64,000 nt of DNA from Phallusia mammillata (GCA_003260075.1 QLIY01000335.1:1-64000), one strand, 5' to 3'; shown: positions 44,319 to 58,300, numbered from the stretch's first letter. The notes: generated by a model from the sequence alone, not told the origin. Program-made: numbers and translations.

Positions 44319-46892
44319 TACATTTTTTTCTTGTTTTTGTATTTTTAATGAAGAAGCAGCCAAGTTCCGGAGATTTTGTATTTTGTCCTGTTTTTTTCTG
44401 TCAAGTTGAATAGTCATGTCCAACCAGTTTGTTTTAAACCACTGGAGTTTAAACAATTTAAAACCATTTTATTCCTTTCTGATGTACTACATAACAAATA
44501 CTAAACCATGTAAATATCCTTAAACCTTGTTCTGTCATCTACTTCACAGGTTATATTTCCAGTGTTATTTTCAAACCTAAAGTGAAAATTCAATTCCTGT
44601 TTTAAGCCAGTTTCTTGGAAAATTCGAACACCGAATTTACATAATCATATTGTTTAGTTGTTTAATTCTTTCTGTTGTTACATAGTAAAACTTTTTATTA
44701 CGAATTGTTAATCTTAAAAGTTAGCTGTATAAAACACCTAAACAGTATCAACTAAAATTAAAACTTGAACAGTAGACAAAAAACCCTATAAGGCCAAACC
44801 TTACTATCAAATAAACACAGCAGCCATTTTTCTGTATGTTTTTGAAAAACAAACTTCATAAAATACCTCTCCTGTCCCTCAGTCAACTTAACAATGTATG
44901 ATGGAGATTGTTAAACTGTACTCCTTTTTAAACGATTACGGATGAAAATTTGTGTTTGTATTTTTTAAGTTCTTTTGCTGTGTGATATTTTTGGTATTAT
45001 TTGTTTAATAGTACAGACTTTGATTCACACTTTCAGTGCACTCTTACTTTATTTGATAATTCTTATCAGTAAAAATCAACTTAAACTATATTAGTTGTGT
45101 GTTGCAAATCATTGTTTGATTTTTTGAAATTTAATTTGCACTACTGTGTCTGTAATAATTACTTAAATGCACTTACATGTTTGTGCTTTACGATAGTTGC
45201 TAAGTTGTTTTCAGGTGCTTTGGAAGGGGGGGGGGTTCAACTTAAACAACATTAGTTGTGTGTTGCAAATCATTGTTGATTTTTTGTAATTCAATTTGCA
45301 CTACTGTGTCTGTAATAATTACTCAAATGCACTTAAGTGTTTGTGCTTTACGATAGTTGCTAAGTTGTTTTCAGGTGCTTTGGAAATAAATCTGTCCTTG
45401 TTATATCTATGTGTACAGTTGTTTCAGATTTTCAGAAGTGTGCCCAAATGTTGGTTTGTATTCTTTTGCAAGCATCTCTCAACCCTAAATGAGTCTGGAA
45501 AGATGGCATGCAAAGCTATTTTTTAACATCCATACTGTTATGATTTTCAAATCTTTTTACATTAAATATGTGAATGTTGCTGTAAAGTAAAAATAGAAAG
45601 AGACTTATGAGTCACTAAACTACTGTTTGATATGATACAGGGAATTCTGTTTATCCAATTACTAAGCTTTTTATGCAATCAACTGTAATGTATTCCCAAC
45701 TAATGGCAGTTTATTTGTTTCTTTTTTATCTTTAGTTGGCAGGCAATGCCTGCATGTGTTACACTCACAATGCTTACTTTCTTTAAGCTGCCTACTTTAT
45801 TGCAAGTCTGTTGGATCATTAATATTTCGGGGGGGGGGTCCAATTACTAAGCTTTTTATGCAATCAACTGTAATGTATTCCCAACTAATGGCAGTTTGTT
45901 TGTTTCTTTTTTATCTTTAGTTGGCAGGCAATGCCTGCATGCGTTACACTCACAATGCTTACTTACTTTAAGCTGCCTACTTTATTGCAAGTCTGTTGGA
46001 TCATTAATATTTCAGTTTTTGGTGTCTTTAATTTAGTTTCAAAATTGAACTTCTGGAGAGATTATATAAATGTTTAAAAAAATTAAATTTTGAAACTTTC
46101 AATTTCCCTGTATGTAGATTACCAATAGTGGTTTTAGATCCAGCTACGATTTAAAACCTGTATGTGTTTTGCTACATTGCAAGAAAGGTCACTGCCCTGT
46201 TAAATTCTTGACTGCACCACAAATACGTTGTTTACCTACAGTTTCTACAGGTGGTCTCCAATCAACAAGAAATTTATAGACATTACATTTTAATGGGGAG
46301 AAACATTTGACATATTTAACTTTAAACTCAGGTCAAAATAAATCCAGCAAATTCAGTTGAAATCGACATCTTAGAGTGTTAAAATTTTATACATGCTATA
46401 TCCAGTCAGGAACGTTGCGTATGTGTAAAAAAACATGTTGAATGCTTTGTCAGTTTTTCCACTTTCATGAACAGATAGATGATGCTCCTTTACCTGTTAC
46501 AACATTTAAACGATAGTCTCAATTTAATGTGAACAAATAATGTACTTAACTAAATTATTTGCATTAACAAAAATATGCTTCTACATCTGGCTAAGATCAT
46601 AACTCAGAAATATTTGGTTAAGTTGATAACAATATAATACCAAAATTAAAAGAATTTTTGCTGTATTTAATTAACACTAACTTGCAGTTTGTAGATTAGT
46701 ATCTTTGTATTAAACTACCAGGTAGAAATAAATAGTTTTGGTTAAATTACTTAGTCTTGAAATTACATTTAAGAAACTTTAGTAAACTACAATGCTCAAG
46801 GTCAAGGCAAGGAGGAAATCACATGAACCATACGTATGGTTAACAATTTTTTGAAATGTACATATTGTGCCAGAAAGGCTGCCTGTTAGGAA
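44319..46892. other. Intergenic, no exon supported
   Basis: It contains the 3' side of ABHD paralogue B (AATAAA at 44809-44814, uncertain), a copy of the 7150-7345 repeat at 44440-44605, and two allelic repeats around the G runs at 45226 and 45829. The rest is AT-rich without splice-bounded frames. Confidence 0.45.
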
Positions 46893-46898
46893 TTTATT
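46893..46898 (-). terminator. Polyadenylation signal AATAAA of the small minus-strand gene
   Basis: On the minus strand AATAAA follows the stop codon at 46903-46905 by four bases. A very short 3' UTR would result. Confidence 0.45.
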
Positions 46899-46902
46899 AA
46901 AA

Positions 46903-47149
46903 CTAAAACAACACTTGAAAATGTTGTTGTACCATTTTAAGGTGGTGAGCTTGTTTCTGGGCACGCTTTGGCCAGACTTTCTCAAATTCCTCACGAGTTT
47001 GGCATGTCCAGTTCGCAGGTTGCACACTTTTGTTGCCTCTTCGGGCAGTATTAAAAAATGGCTGCAAATGGTACATTTTTCGTTTAAATTAGGTTCATCT
47101 TCCAGTAAAATAATGTTCAACTTACCCGAACGGCACGGGATAGCAACAT
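46903..47149 (-). CDS. Small two-exon gene, 60 residues, possible mitochondrial protein
   Basis: Exon 1 is 47126-47149 (ATG, eight codons, donor CGG|GTAAGT); exon 2 is 46903-47061 (acceptor TTTGCAG, stop TAG); the intron is 64 nt. The phases agree and an AATAAA follows the stop. The product starts MLLSRAVRPFFNTARRGN, a basic, Arg-rich, amphipathic leader like mitochondrial presequences, and continues with a charged helix (REEFEKVWPKRAQKQAHH) and no membrane segment. I do not recognise the family. A longer unspliced open frame of 127 codons crosses the same region in another frame; the spliced model explains the splice sites and the signal better. The size and leader would suit a small respiratory-chain or mitoribosomal component, which is inference only. 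Confidence 0.5.
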
Positions 47150-47884
47150 TCTGGGGTTGCAAAACTTATTGTTTCTTTGAAAATATATTTAACCCCTAAC
47201 AATGCAAAACATGTAAAAAATATTATATTACTGTTGTTTGTTAAGTGCGTTGGTTATTGGTGCACATTAATGTTTAAAATAGTCACCAACTTGCTGCCTG
47301 GAATGTGTAATAAACTAATTATCATGAAATTCAAGAAAATTACAAAGCAACTGTTCAAAACAAACAAAATAAAAATAAAGTCACGTATCAAGGTTGATTG
47401 ACGTCTCGATTTTTGGTTTGTGTTTACGGCGTGTCGCGTGCTTCGTGTCGCTTACGGTTTAGTGTGTATTTTTGCTTTTCTTGTCCAAAGTGAAAAGTAT
47501 TACCTGGTGGATATGATATTGCATTCTTACGTCTTTTGAAAGACAATAAAATTGTCCAACACCCGATCTTTTTAGTTTCTCGAAAAATGGCAAATTTTTG
47601 ACAAATCAATTAAATATGTCTATTAATTTCCATTCTAATCGGCTTGTTATTTAAATAACAAACTTGTCAAAGCCACAAGCGTGCATTGTGTAGCGTTACT
47701 TAGCGAACATATTTCAGCTGTATTTTGAACCGTCTCATTTACATACAACTTTGAAAACGCTGGTATGGAATGGCCTTGCAACCTTTGCTTTGCAAATGTT
47801 GGTGGTTTTGCGGTACGACTTTAGAAATAAAAATAAATAATCTTTAGCTGTCTGTGGTTGGAAAATAATAATCAAAATTAGAGT
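47150..47884. other. Intergenic between two divergent small genes
   Basis: The stretch separates the starts of the minus-strand and plus-strand small genes and could be a shared promoter region. GC-richer bases at about 47415-47450 (GGCGTGTCGCGTGC) stand out. No exon is seen. Confidence 0.35.
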
Positions 47885-48357
47885 ATGAAAAGTTCAAAAT
47901 ATCGACCACAGCAAGCACGAACTGTGATTAATTCAGGAATTTTACTAAAACAATATCAAGCAACGCAAAAATATCTTGAAATTGGGATTCAACATTTAAT
48001 TGCACCAAAAGTAGTAACAGGGGGGGGGGGCTCGACCACAGCAAGCACGAACTGTGATTAATTCAGGAATTTTACAAAAACAATATCAAGCAACGCAATA
48101 CAATCTTGAAATTGGGATTCAACATTTAATTGCACCAAAAGTAGTAACAGCCTGGGCGACTGGTTTGTATAACTTTATTTTTAAACTTCTAAAAAACGAA
48201 AAAACAAAATAATTAAATTTAACCATAGTTTTTCCAGCGTTTACCCCGGGGGGGGGGGTTAAATTTAACCATAGTTTTTCCAGCGTTTACCCTGAACGAA
48301 AACAGTGTGCCTCCTTTACCATCGTCATTCTGCCTGAATAAAAAGGGGGAAAAATGA
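47885..48357 (+). CDS. Small two-exon gene, about 73 residues, unknown function
   Basis: Exon 1 starts at ATG 47885 and is present in two alleles: 47885-48020 (cut by a G run) and 48033-48162 (complete 3' end, donor G|GTTTGT). Exon 2 is 48284-48357 (acceptor TTCCAG, stop TGA), with a truncated allele at 48238-48247. The joined length is a multiple of three and the frame stays open in both alleles, which differ by three residues and no indel. The product is MKSSKYRPQQARTVINSG... with LEIGIQHLIAPKVVTAWAT and a C-terminus LNKKGEK. There is no clear signal peptide; a moderately hydrophobic stretch lies in the middle. The family is not recognised. Confidence 0.5.
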
Positions 48358-48766
48358 TGTGGTCTTACTAAACATTTTCTGTTTCTCTCTCACATTTTCG
48401 TGTTCTATAGGCTACAGCTTGTTAAAACCGTCTTAATTAGTTTCAGGTCGTTTTAAAAAGCTATTTAACAAAAACGAAGTTAGATTTTGTTATGAAATGA
48501 TACGATAGGCTTTATATTTCACAACATGGAAACAAATTTTTAATGAATTTATGAAACGTACAGGAAAAAGAAGAACGTAAAAACTACATGAACTTATTTT
48601 GTTGATTTACCTTAACTTACGGCGCTATATTGGCAACTAGGGATGGTATTGCATCGTCAGATATATTGACAGGAAAGACAAGAGCGATATTAGTTGAGCA
48701 TGGGATATTTCACGTTTGGTCACCCTTTCAGATCTCGACATAATGACGTTGTCCATGCGTGACAGT

Positions 48767-48861
<95 letters not shown>

Positions 48862-48970
48862 GCTGAGGTTTGTCCAAATATTCCTGCCCTCGGCCCTAAA
48901 GAACTATATCGTTGCTCGCTCAGCTTATGTCAACACAGCCACAGCTATATATTTTAAGAGAATATTTCCT
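48358..48970. other. Upstream region of the CAP gene
   Basis: No exon is seen. It includes the 93-base G run at 48768-48860 without flanking duplication, so sequence is missing here. Confidence 0.45.
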
Positions 48971-49380
48971 TATAAAAGTCCAGCTTAGCCTATAGAAGTC
49001 TAAACAATAAAGTAAATAGCTTCAGCAGTTTTAAGTGCAACACAATGTGGACATTTGGAATTTTATCATCATTTTTCTGCACGTTTATCGCCCTTGCAGG
49101 TTTGTGGATAAGACAGAATTAATNGGTTTGTCCAAATATTCCTGCCCTCGGCCCTAAAGAACTATATCGTTGCTCGCTCAGCTTATGTCAACACAGCCAC
49201 AGCTATATATTTTAAGAGAATATTTCCTTATAAAAGTCCAGCTTAGCCTATAGAAGTCTAAACAATAAAGTAAATAGCTTCAGCAGTCTTAAGTGCAACA
49301 CAATGTGGACATTTGGAATTTTATCATCATTTTTCTGCACGTTTATCGCCCTTGCAGGTTTGTGGATAAGACAGAATTAA
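48861..49380 (+). repeat. Near-exact direct repeat carrying promoter and first exon of the CAP gene
   Basis: 48867-49123 and 49125-49380 are joined by a single N and differ at one visible base. The second copy carries its own TATA box (49229-49235) and signal-peptide exon (49303-49357). Almost full identity points to unmerged contig ends, not to two promoters. Confidence 0.75.
48971..48977 (+). promoter_or_regulatory. TATA box of the CAP gene
   Basis: TATAAAA lies 74 bases before the start codon at 49045, allowing a 5' UTR of about 40-45 bases. The same box stands at the same distance in the second allele (49229-49235, ATG 49303). Confidence 0.55.
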
Positions 49381-52300
49381 TTTTTGTTTGTTGTGTGTTT
49401 ATTATTACGGTCTGTGCAACGTGCCATGCTCCTTATCAGTTTGCCGCAGCCTTTCTGCGATGATGCAGATCTGTAGCATAGATTTTTTGCAATACTTTGG
49501 TTTTTGTTTCAAGCATTTTTTGCCCGAATGTGCATCATGATTTAAATTTTTGGGGGGTATATAGTTTTGTAAAGCCATCTCGCCGTAGATTACTGTTTTG
49601 GAAAAAAGGCTTTTCATTTCAATCAAAAGTGTTTGAGTTTGTTGAGTCTATTTCGCTCGGTAAAATAATCGTAGCAACACAATTCCACTAAAATATTCAC
49701 CTTGCCGGGGATGACTGCGCAACGTTGAGACGTTATAAATAGTGACGAAGTAAAGGGCACAGTTAGTGGATAGATGGTAGACGCGCTGCAGCTGCACCGT
49801 TAAGTGCATATCAAAACGAAGTCCAAATTTAAACCGCAAGTTTTTTTGTCTTTTGGGTTCCGTATTTTTTTTGTGACAATAGAAAAATGTTATTTAGCCA
49901 ATTTTGTATTGGTTAAGCGTTTCAAATCAAGCAAATTGAACGTTTGTTTCTCGATTATAGCGTCTAAGCACTTTTAACAGAAAATTTTTACGTACTTAAA
50001 ACCCTAATACGTTGACGATCAAATGGAATGTGTAGGTTAAAGCAAAAAAAGTTCATTTTCATTTCACGCTTGTATATTTATTACCTGTAACCGCAAACCA
50101 AAACACCAATTAACTTAGTGACCAAAAAAACACAACACATCAGCTTACAAAAGCGAAGCAGTGATATATAGCACTGCAGTCTTTGAGAATGTCTTACCTA
50201 AGTTATTATTACGCTCCACATCACATGTAGTTTACATTCAATGCTCAGCTTAGCGTTTTATGCCGTTGCGCCCCATACCGTAAAATTGTGGTTTGTTATC
50301 GCACGTAACAAGAACAGCAAAGTGCCTAAACTATTGCCCCTCTGCTGGTAAACGCAATACAGACCTAAAGTCGCCCGAAAAACACAATGATAACCTTTAT
50401 AACACCTCACAAATAACAAATAGTTGTGCGAATTTTTGCGCACTGTACATGCGATGTCGTTCGAGGCCACAGGATGCATAATTACCTACCAAGTTTTCTA
50501 TGAATTTGCTCGGACTTCCTTAGCCAAGGCCATTACAATTAGTTACTTTAAATAATTAGGTTCATGCTGGTTTGAACAAACTGGGTGACATAGCGTTTTT
50601 TTGTGGCAAAGTTCAACGCTACTATTTACCATTCTTTGTACCGAAAAGACATTATGTAATAGACAAATTTAATTCCATTTAATCACGATACTGATAATGT
50701 ATTTTACATGGGTGAAATATGTGTATGTTTGTACAACGGTTGACTTATTAAAACTACAGTCTTTGTTTATGTACGGGGGGGGGGTAAAAGACATTATGTA
50801 ATAGACAAATTTAATTCCATTTAAATACGATACTGATAATGTATTTTACATGGATGAAATATGTGTCGGTTTGTACAACGGTTGACTTATTAAAACTACA
50901 GTCTTTGTTTATGTACAAATGTTGTTTCCATTGCTAATACTATATTGAGTCTCTGCTGACTTGTATTAATATCATATATACTGCACACAGTTTAAATAAA
51001 GTTGTTGTAAGGAATACAATGACCCAAATAAACATTAAAACGGCATCAATCCCACAATATTGATATTGTTGCAGAAATGTTTTACATTTAAGTGCAGTAA
51101 ACCTTGGTCTATTTGACCCTTTTTTTAAGGCTTACGTTGTCACTTCAAATCGCCTTATTTGGAATCAGTACCGCCCTAAAAATAATAAAATTACAAAAAT
51201 GTAATGATTTTTACAAGGCATTGCCCAAATGGGCTACCAATAAATGCACAATTGACTGCAACGTATTTGCGCGGTTTTAAAGGCGTCAGTTAACCGAATG
51301 TTTAGGCCAGTGCTCTTCAACCTTTTTTGGCTTGGTGAACCCTTAAAGTTGTTGGGGGGGGGGAAATGTTGTTTCCATTGCTAATACTATATTGAGTCTC
51401 TGCTGACTTGTATTAATATCATATATACTGCACACAGTTTAAATAAAGTTGTTGTAAGGAATACAATGACCCAAATAAACATTAAAACGGCATCAATCCC
51501 ACAATATTGATATTGTTGCAGAAATGTTTTACATTTAAGTGCAGTAAACCTTGGTCTATTTGACCCTTTTTTTAAGGCTTACGTTGTCACTTCAAATCGC
51601 CTTATTTGGAATCAGTACCGCCCTAAAAATAATAAAATTACAAAAATGTAATGATTTTTACAAGGCATTGCCCAAATGGGCTACCAATAAATGCACAATT
51701 GACTACAACGTATTTGCGCGGTGTTAATGACGTCAACCGAATGTCTACTCTACACTACATAATCTTGTTAAGGGTGGAAAACAATGTGCACGGACTAAAC
51801 AGCAAACAGGAGGCAGGTGTCATAAAACATCACGTTACAGCACTGTGTTTGTACAAATTTGCCGTTATGACTTAAAAACGAGTTGAAAAAGTAGAAAGAA
51901 CTATTTTTCTTAGGATTAGGCAAATATCCGAACTAACCTAATCCGGTTTAATTGAGGTTTATTGTGTGTGACTTTTTACATCCATTGGGGCCACGACTTT
52001 TCGGACGATATGTGAACACACGCGTGCTCAAACCTAAACGAGTATTGCTTTTCCAACAGTTTTAATCATAAATAAATATTCGGCGTTTCGATGTCCCACA
52101 CAAGACGCCTTTATTGGAAAAATGGCGTAACTTATAAAGACAAATTTCTTACAAAGCGACAGCGTGAAACACAAACAAAAATCAGTGTAACAAGTTTGTG
52201 TGGCTACAAAGAGTGATAAAACTAAGTTTAATAGTGTAAAAGCGTCCAAAAATTTATCGGCATTTGAACGTTGTTTTTTACCGTTCATCGTGTTGGCGCA

Positions 52301-55300
52301 TGATTTAATAGACTCTAGGAAACCTCGCTTTAGGTAATCGGGTTCACTCACCAACACTCGAGCAGTAGAAAAGTCAATGCAGTGGTTATGGGTGGTTGCA
52401 TGTTTCTTCATTGCATGATTTCTTTGCATCACATGCTTATCATATTTGCATTTTGTACAAAAAGGTGTCGCTGCTTAGACCATTATAGGGGGGGGGGGTT
52501 TGGGCTACATAATCTTGTTAAGGGTGAAAAACAATGTGCACGGACTAAACAGCAGACAGGAGGCAGGTGTCAAAAAACACCGCATAACTGCACTGTGTTT
52601 AATGTACAAATTTGCCGTTGTGACTTAAAAACGAGTTGAAAAAGTAGAAAGAACTATTTTTATATCCGGATTTACCTAATTGAAAAGTAGAATATCCGGA
52701 TAAACCTAATCCGGTTTAATTGAGGTTTATTGTGTGTGACTTTTTACGTCCATTGGGGCCACGACTCTTCGGACGATATGTGAACACACGCGTGCTCAAA
52801 CCTAAACGAGTATTGCTTTTCCAACAGTTTTTATCATAAATAAATATTCGACGTTTCGATGTCCCACACATGACGCCCAACGCACTTGAGCAGCAGACAA
52901 TTTAACGCAGTGGCTGTTGGTGGTTGTATGGTTTTTTAATGCATGATATTTTTGGATCGAATGCTGATCATTTTTTGCATCTACGGTATAGCTGCAGCGA
53001 GTTCAACCATTATTCACCAATTGTGCTATTCATTATTTTGCGCTTCCTAACGTTTCAACGTTGCGCTGCTATTTCCGGCATGGTAATTGTTTTAGTGCAA
53101 TTGTGTCGCTATATGTTCTTTCACCAAGCGAAATAAACCCAACTTAACTACTGTTGATTTCAGATGCCCAGCCAGCAATACAGTTCAGGGTGGTTGACAT
53201 GGGGGGGGGGGCTATTGTGTCGCTATGATTTCATTTACCAAGCGAAATAAACTCAACTTAACAATCGTTGATTTCAGATGCCCAGCCAGCAATACAGTTC
53301 AGGGTGGTTGACATCAAGGAGCACATCGGATTTCTCGTCAACGAACACAACCGGTTCCGTGGTGACGTGACGCCGCCAGCTGCTGATATGCGCATGGTTG
53401 GTTGGGATCCAGAACTAGCCGAGATTGCGGAAAAGCATGCGAGGTAAGGTTGCCCTAACACTGGTCATGAGACTGATAGCTGTAAGTGCGCCAAGTGACT
53501 GTGCGATTTTGTGACATGGCTCTTATAACGTTGATTGACATGTGTCGCGTGTTGTTGTGCGAGCTAATTATTATCTAGTTAATTACCTTAAGGAGTAAGG
53601 GTCTTTCGAAACTCGAGTGGGTTACGTTTATTTCGATTGATGAAATAACCAATGTATATGACTATCAAGCAATTGTGGCCTTAACTTCAGGTCGAGTTTT
53701 CTCCGGGACTTTTAGGATCGGTCTTAAATTTGAAAAAAACACGCTTTATTTGGGCCTGACACACTTGGTCACTTGTTGGTTGTAATTTCGCGATGGAAAA
53801 TTGAACTTTTGTATCATATCTTGATAAATCTAACCTTCGGGCCTAATTTGCTTTATTTAGTTTTAAATTCGGGGGGGGGGGGTTTTATTTGGGCCTGACA
53901 CACTTGGTCACTTGTTGATTGTAATTTCGCGATGGAAAATTGAACTTTACGGCTTCATTAAGGCTTCATATTGTTTCAATTCCAGGGTTTGGGTTGGGCC
54001 ACAATCTTTTAAATTTGTATCATATTTTGCTAAATCTAACCTTCGGGCCTAATTTGCTTTATTTAGTTTTAAATTCGGTTTCAGGTCCCAATTTCAGACA
54101 CGTAAACAAGGTCAAACTATATTTGCAAGTCAAGTCAAATTTTATTTACATAGGCATTTCATCATCACAGTTCCATTGTTGAAAAGTTATATAGACAGCA
54201 AGGACACCAAAAATGGGTAGTCAAGTGTCTTGAACTGTTTGAACGGGCCTAAAGCCCGAACCTGACCCGAACCGACCCAAACCCGAAAGTACAAGCGGCC
54301 CGAACCCGAATCGTTTTTGAGAGACCTGTTTAGGCCCGAAAGTTTCGACAGTCCTGTACATTGAAGCCTCAGTAAATACCAAGACAACAAACACAATGGA
54401 CAATTGGTCTTGAAGAAGGCGTTTTAGAGCTGTTTGTTATTAGGTCAGGTTCAGCACTTTGCTAGTTAAATTTATTCAAAAATACTGACACAGAGTGTAA
54501 AGTCAGACCCGAATCAAACCCGTTAGTTTAAAGAAACCAAAGCCCGAACCCGGCCCGACGTACAACTGTGGTTTGATTGTCTTGCTTATTTTAAGTTAGT
54601 CGTTTTTTAATTTTGTTTCAGTGTTTGCGAGTTCAAACACAATCTTACTTTTTCGACGGACACTTTTGAACATTTGGGTGAGAATATTTTCGTCGGCAAC
54701 AGAGGTGTAGTGGAGACCATTAATGAAGCTGTACGACATTGGTATGAAGATGAGGTAAATCCAGTCAATTTGTTTGATGTTTTTGATTCTGGTGGGCAGA
54801 AACAACACCATACCTCACTGCAGCCCCACATCTAGCAAAATCCCGTTAGGTGGCTCAAAGAGCGCAAACACCGTTAAAAACGATATATTCTAAGATTTTG
54901 TCCGTATTTTAAAGAACAATATCTTAGTAAAATTTATGGTCTTATTTTCTAAGAAATGTCGTTGTTTTTGACTTTAGTCCTTATTTGTCTTATTTTCAAC
55001 AATTACAAGTCAAATTCCTACTAAAAGTGAAAGTAGACCTAGAAGTATTTTTTTCAAACAAGGAGTTGCTGGAACAGATTGTTTCTGGCTAAAAAATATT
55101 GCATGTGATATGTCATAATTAGCGCCACTTATCGAAATTCAGCTAAAAGTGGATCTGTCGTGAGGTATTAGTAGCTCTTGCATATACGTTGGATCATTTT
55201 TCACCTAGTTGTTCCTTTTAGTTATTATACCAATGCCGCAAAGTTAAAAACAATCGGACCGCATTTGGTCGTTTATCAACAGTTGTACAACTGGACGAAA

Positions 55301-58300
55301 CCAGTCCTGAAAAAAACGAACGAGTCCTTCTTACCGTCCTGGACCTTGTCACTTTAACTAATCTCAGTGTTTACGAAAATATTTTTTCTGCAGGTTAACC
55401 ACTACGATTTCGAGACCAACTTTTGCAATCTAGGTCCTACGAAATGTGGTCATTACACCCAGCTCGTGTGGGCGGAAACTTACAACATCGGTTGCGCCAT
55501 GACTCTCTGTTCGTGAGTGCATGGGACTGTCGTTTTGAGATAGGAAAAGGGGAAAATATATACAAGCTATATAAGAAAGAGCAATATAATGACTGAGTTG
55601 TGAAAGAACATAGCGACACAATTGCACATAAATAAACAAGCGAAATGAACACAACCCAACTTAACTCGTGTAATTCTTCCTAATAGTTTCGCAAATAACA
55701 ATTTAAACGTGTGTATTATGATTTTAAAAAATAAGTTGGAACATTATTTACCGATCTAAACAACAAAGCATATCCTTCACGTCCATTTGGGCCGTTATTT
55801 TTATCATTAAAGAAAAAAACTGTTTCTGTACATTGCCATTGCTCCGTGATGTTTTTTTTAAAAACGTACAATGTTTTGCCATTAGATTTATTTCGGGTTT
55901 ATCGGTGAGAGGAATCATGTTTAGCTGCTACTACGGACCTTCAGGAAACGTCTAGTAAGTTTTTTCTCATATATATTAATGTCTTTTATATTGCGGCGCT
56001 GAACAGTATCATAGAGGTCAAGTTGTGTTAAAGAACTCTCATCCATGACTTTAGGCACTAACATATTGAATTTCAAATAACTGTTTGGTCATCTTGTGAC
56101 GATTGTGCAATGAACGCCAGAGTTGTAAATCAGGCTGTTAGCCAAATAAACTCGTATACTGCATTGGAACATAAACATCTTATGACGTAACAATGCTTCA
56201 GATGGTTGCTGTCATCACGCTATGTTTAACCAACAATAACCTGTGACTTTTGGGTGCTACGGTGTGATTTTTTTAAACGAGGTAATTTCTGTTTTATTTC
56301 TGTTGAGAAATTACATTAAAAACGTCTCAGCATTTCTTGATGTGCCATTACTAGACAGCGCTCAACACAAATTACCACAGTAAGGATATCTGACTTAACT
56401 AGTTTGCGACGCCGTTTCTGTTCTTCAGTGCAAATAAGACTTGATTGTTCGGGGCCTGATTTTATACCACATTCGAGCACTTGCGAATATCTAACAGCAA
56501 ATTATGTAAAAATGCTTACGGTTTTAACTGAAACAATATATTTATTTGCAGTGAAGAAATAGGAGACGAAGTGATCGCGCGGGGTCCTTACATCGCAGGA
56601 CCTCCTTGCAGTAAATGTGGATATGATGAGGAATGTGTAGAAGGGAAACTTTGTGCCCCAATATTTGACGGCTCAATACGTGGACCTACAGACGAAACAA
56701 CGCCACAAGGTTAGATGTGTTTCTTCATCAGCTTTACACACCACACGTAACATTATACAGTCAAACTTCGATACTATGCCACCTTGATATTATGCCACCC
56801 TCGCTACTATACCACTTTTGATCGTCACCAACTAAATTCAATAGAAAATATATTTACTATGCCACCCCTTACCCTTGATACTATGACACATGAGAGTACA
56901 GTATTACTGTATTAACGGTCTGGTTCCGGATTNNNNNNNNNNNNNNNNNNNNNNNNNNNNNNNNNNNNNNNNNNNNNNNNNNNNNNNNNNNNNNNNNNNN
57001 NNNNNNNNNNNNNNNNNNNNNNNNNNNNNNNNNNNNNNNNNNNNNNNNNNNNNNNNNNNNNNNNNNNNNNNNNNNNNNNNNNNNNNNNNNNNNNNNNNNN
57101 NNNNNNNNNNNNNNNNNNNNNNNNNNNNNNNNNNNNNNNNNNNNNNNNNNNNNNNNNNNNNNNNNNNNNNNNNNNNNNNNNNNNNNNNNNNNNNNNNNNN
57201 NNNNNNNNNNNNNNNNNNNNNNNNNNNNNNNNNNNNNNNNNNNNNNNNNNNNNNNNNNNNNNNNNNNNNNNNNNNNNNNNNNNNNNNNNNNNNNNNNNNN
57301 NNNNNNNNNNNNNNNNNNNNNNNNNNNNNNNNNNNNNNNNNNNNNNNNNNNNNNNNNNNNNNNNNNNNNNNNNNNNNNNNNNNNNNNNNNNNNNNNNNNN
57401 NNNNNNNNNNNNNNNNNNNNNNNNNNNNNNNNNNNNNNNNNNNNNNNNNNNNNNNNNNNNNNNNNNNNNNNNNNNNNNNNNNNNNNNNNNNNNNNNNNNN
57501 NNNNNNNNNNNNNNNNNNNNNNNNNNNNNNNNNNNNNNNNNNNNNNNNNNNNNNNNNNNNNNNNNNNNNNNNNNNNNNNNNNNNNNNNNNNNNNNNNNNN
57601 NNNNNNNNNNNNNNNNNNNNNNNNNNNNNNNNNNNNNNCTGTCAAACTCGCGGCCCGCCATGTGGCCCACGAAGCCCCCCAATGCGGCCCACGAACAGTC
57701 AACAACAATTGTAGTATTTTGTCAGATTTTTATCTAATTATGCTAAATTTTTCTTACTTTTTCAAAGTGAAAGCTATTATTTAAACGGACATTTACCGAA
57801 ATTTAATAGATAAATACAAATTCATATGTTATTATTAAGAATAGAAACGATAGTAATTAAACCGTTCCTTAAAGTTTCAGTCAAGGGTGTACAACCTGCG
57901 GCCGAACAGCCACATTAATATATATGTACTGGCGGCCGTGATGTAATTGAAACTCCTTTGCCCAAACTAAAACTGATTTTCAAACTGCCCTAAACAGATT
58001 TTGTGTTACTGAAAAGAGTATTACCAGCCTAGCAGCATATGCGTCAGACTTTTGTAGACCTATTGTGCGCAAACAATGCGAAAAAACAGGTACGAAATGC
58101 GTCACAATATAGATTTTGACGTAATAAACAGTCAAAACTGATCTTCACAACGAGCAGCTCAATCTGTGCATCAAGTTGGAAATTAATCTGGGTTTTGGGG
58201 GGGTCAATGGTATATATATATGATATAAACATTTTTCTTTGCCAATTTTAAAAACAAAAACCAGCAGATAATTGGCGGCTGTTGGTGAAATAATCATTTG

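Noticed and set aside
46779..47162. Minus-strand open frame of 127 codons with CTIC and VCNLRTGH, zinc-finger-like
   Set aside because: It reads through a good donor and acceptor. The spliced two-exon model in another frame has matching phases, a leader-like start and a polyadenylation signal. The finger motif is incomplete.
50258..50481. Overlapping open frames on both strands in CAP intron 1
   Set aside because: They have no conserved motif or splice logic; they are likely chance frames within the intron.
56881..57714. Open frames of 256-275 codons across the N gap
   Set aside because: Almost all codons are N; nothing is encoded.
58197..58203. Seven-G run in the right-hand contig as a gap symbol
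   Set aside because: It is too short, has no flanking duplication and is on the wrong strand for that contig; probably genuine sequence.
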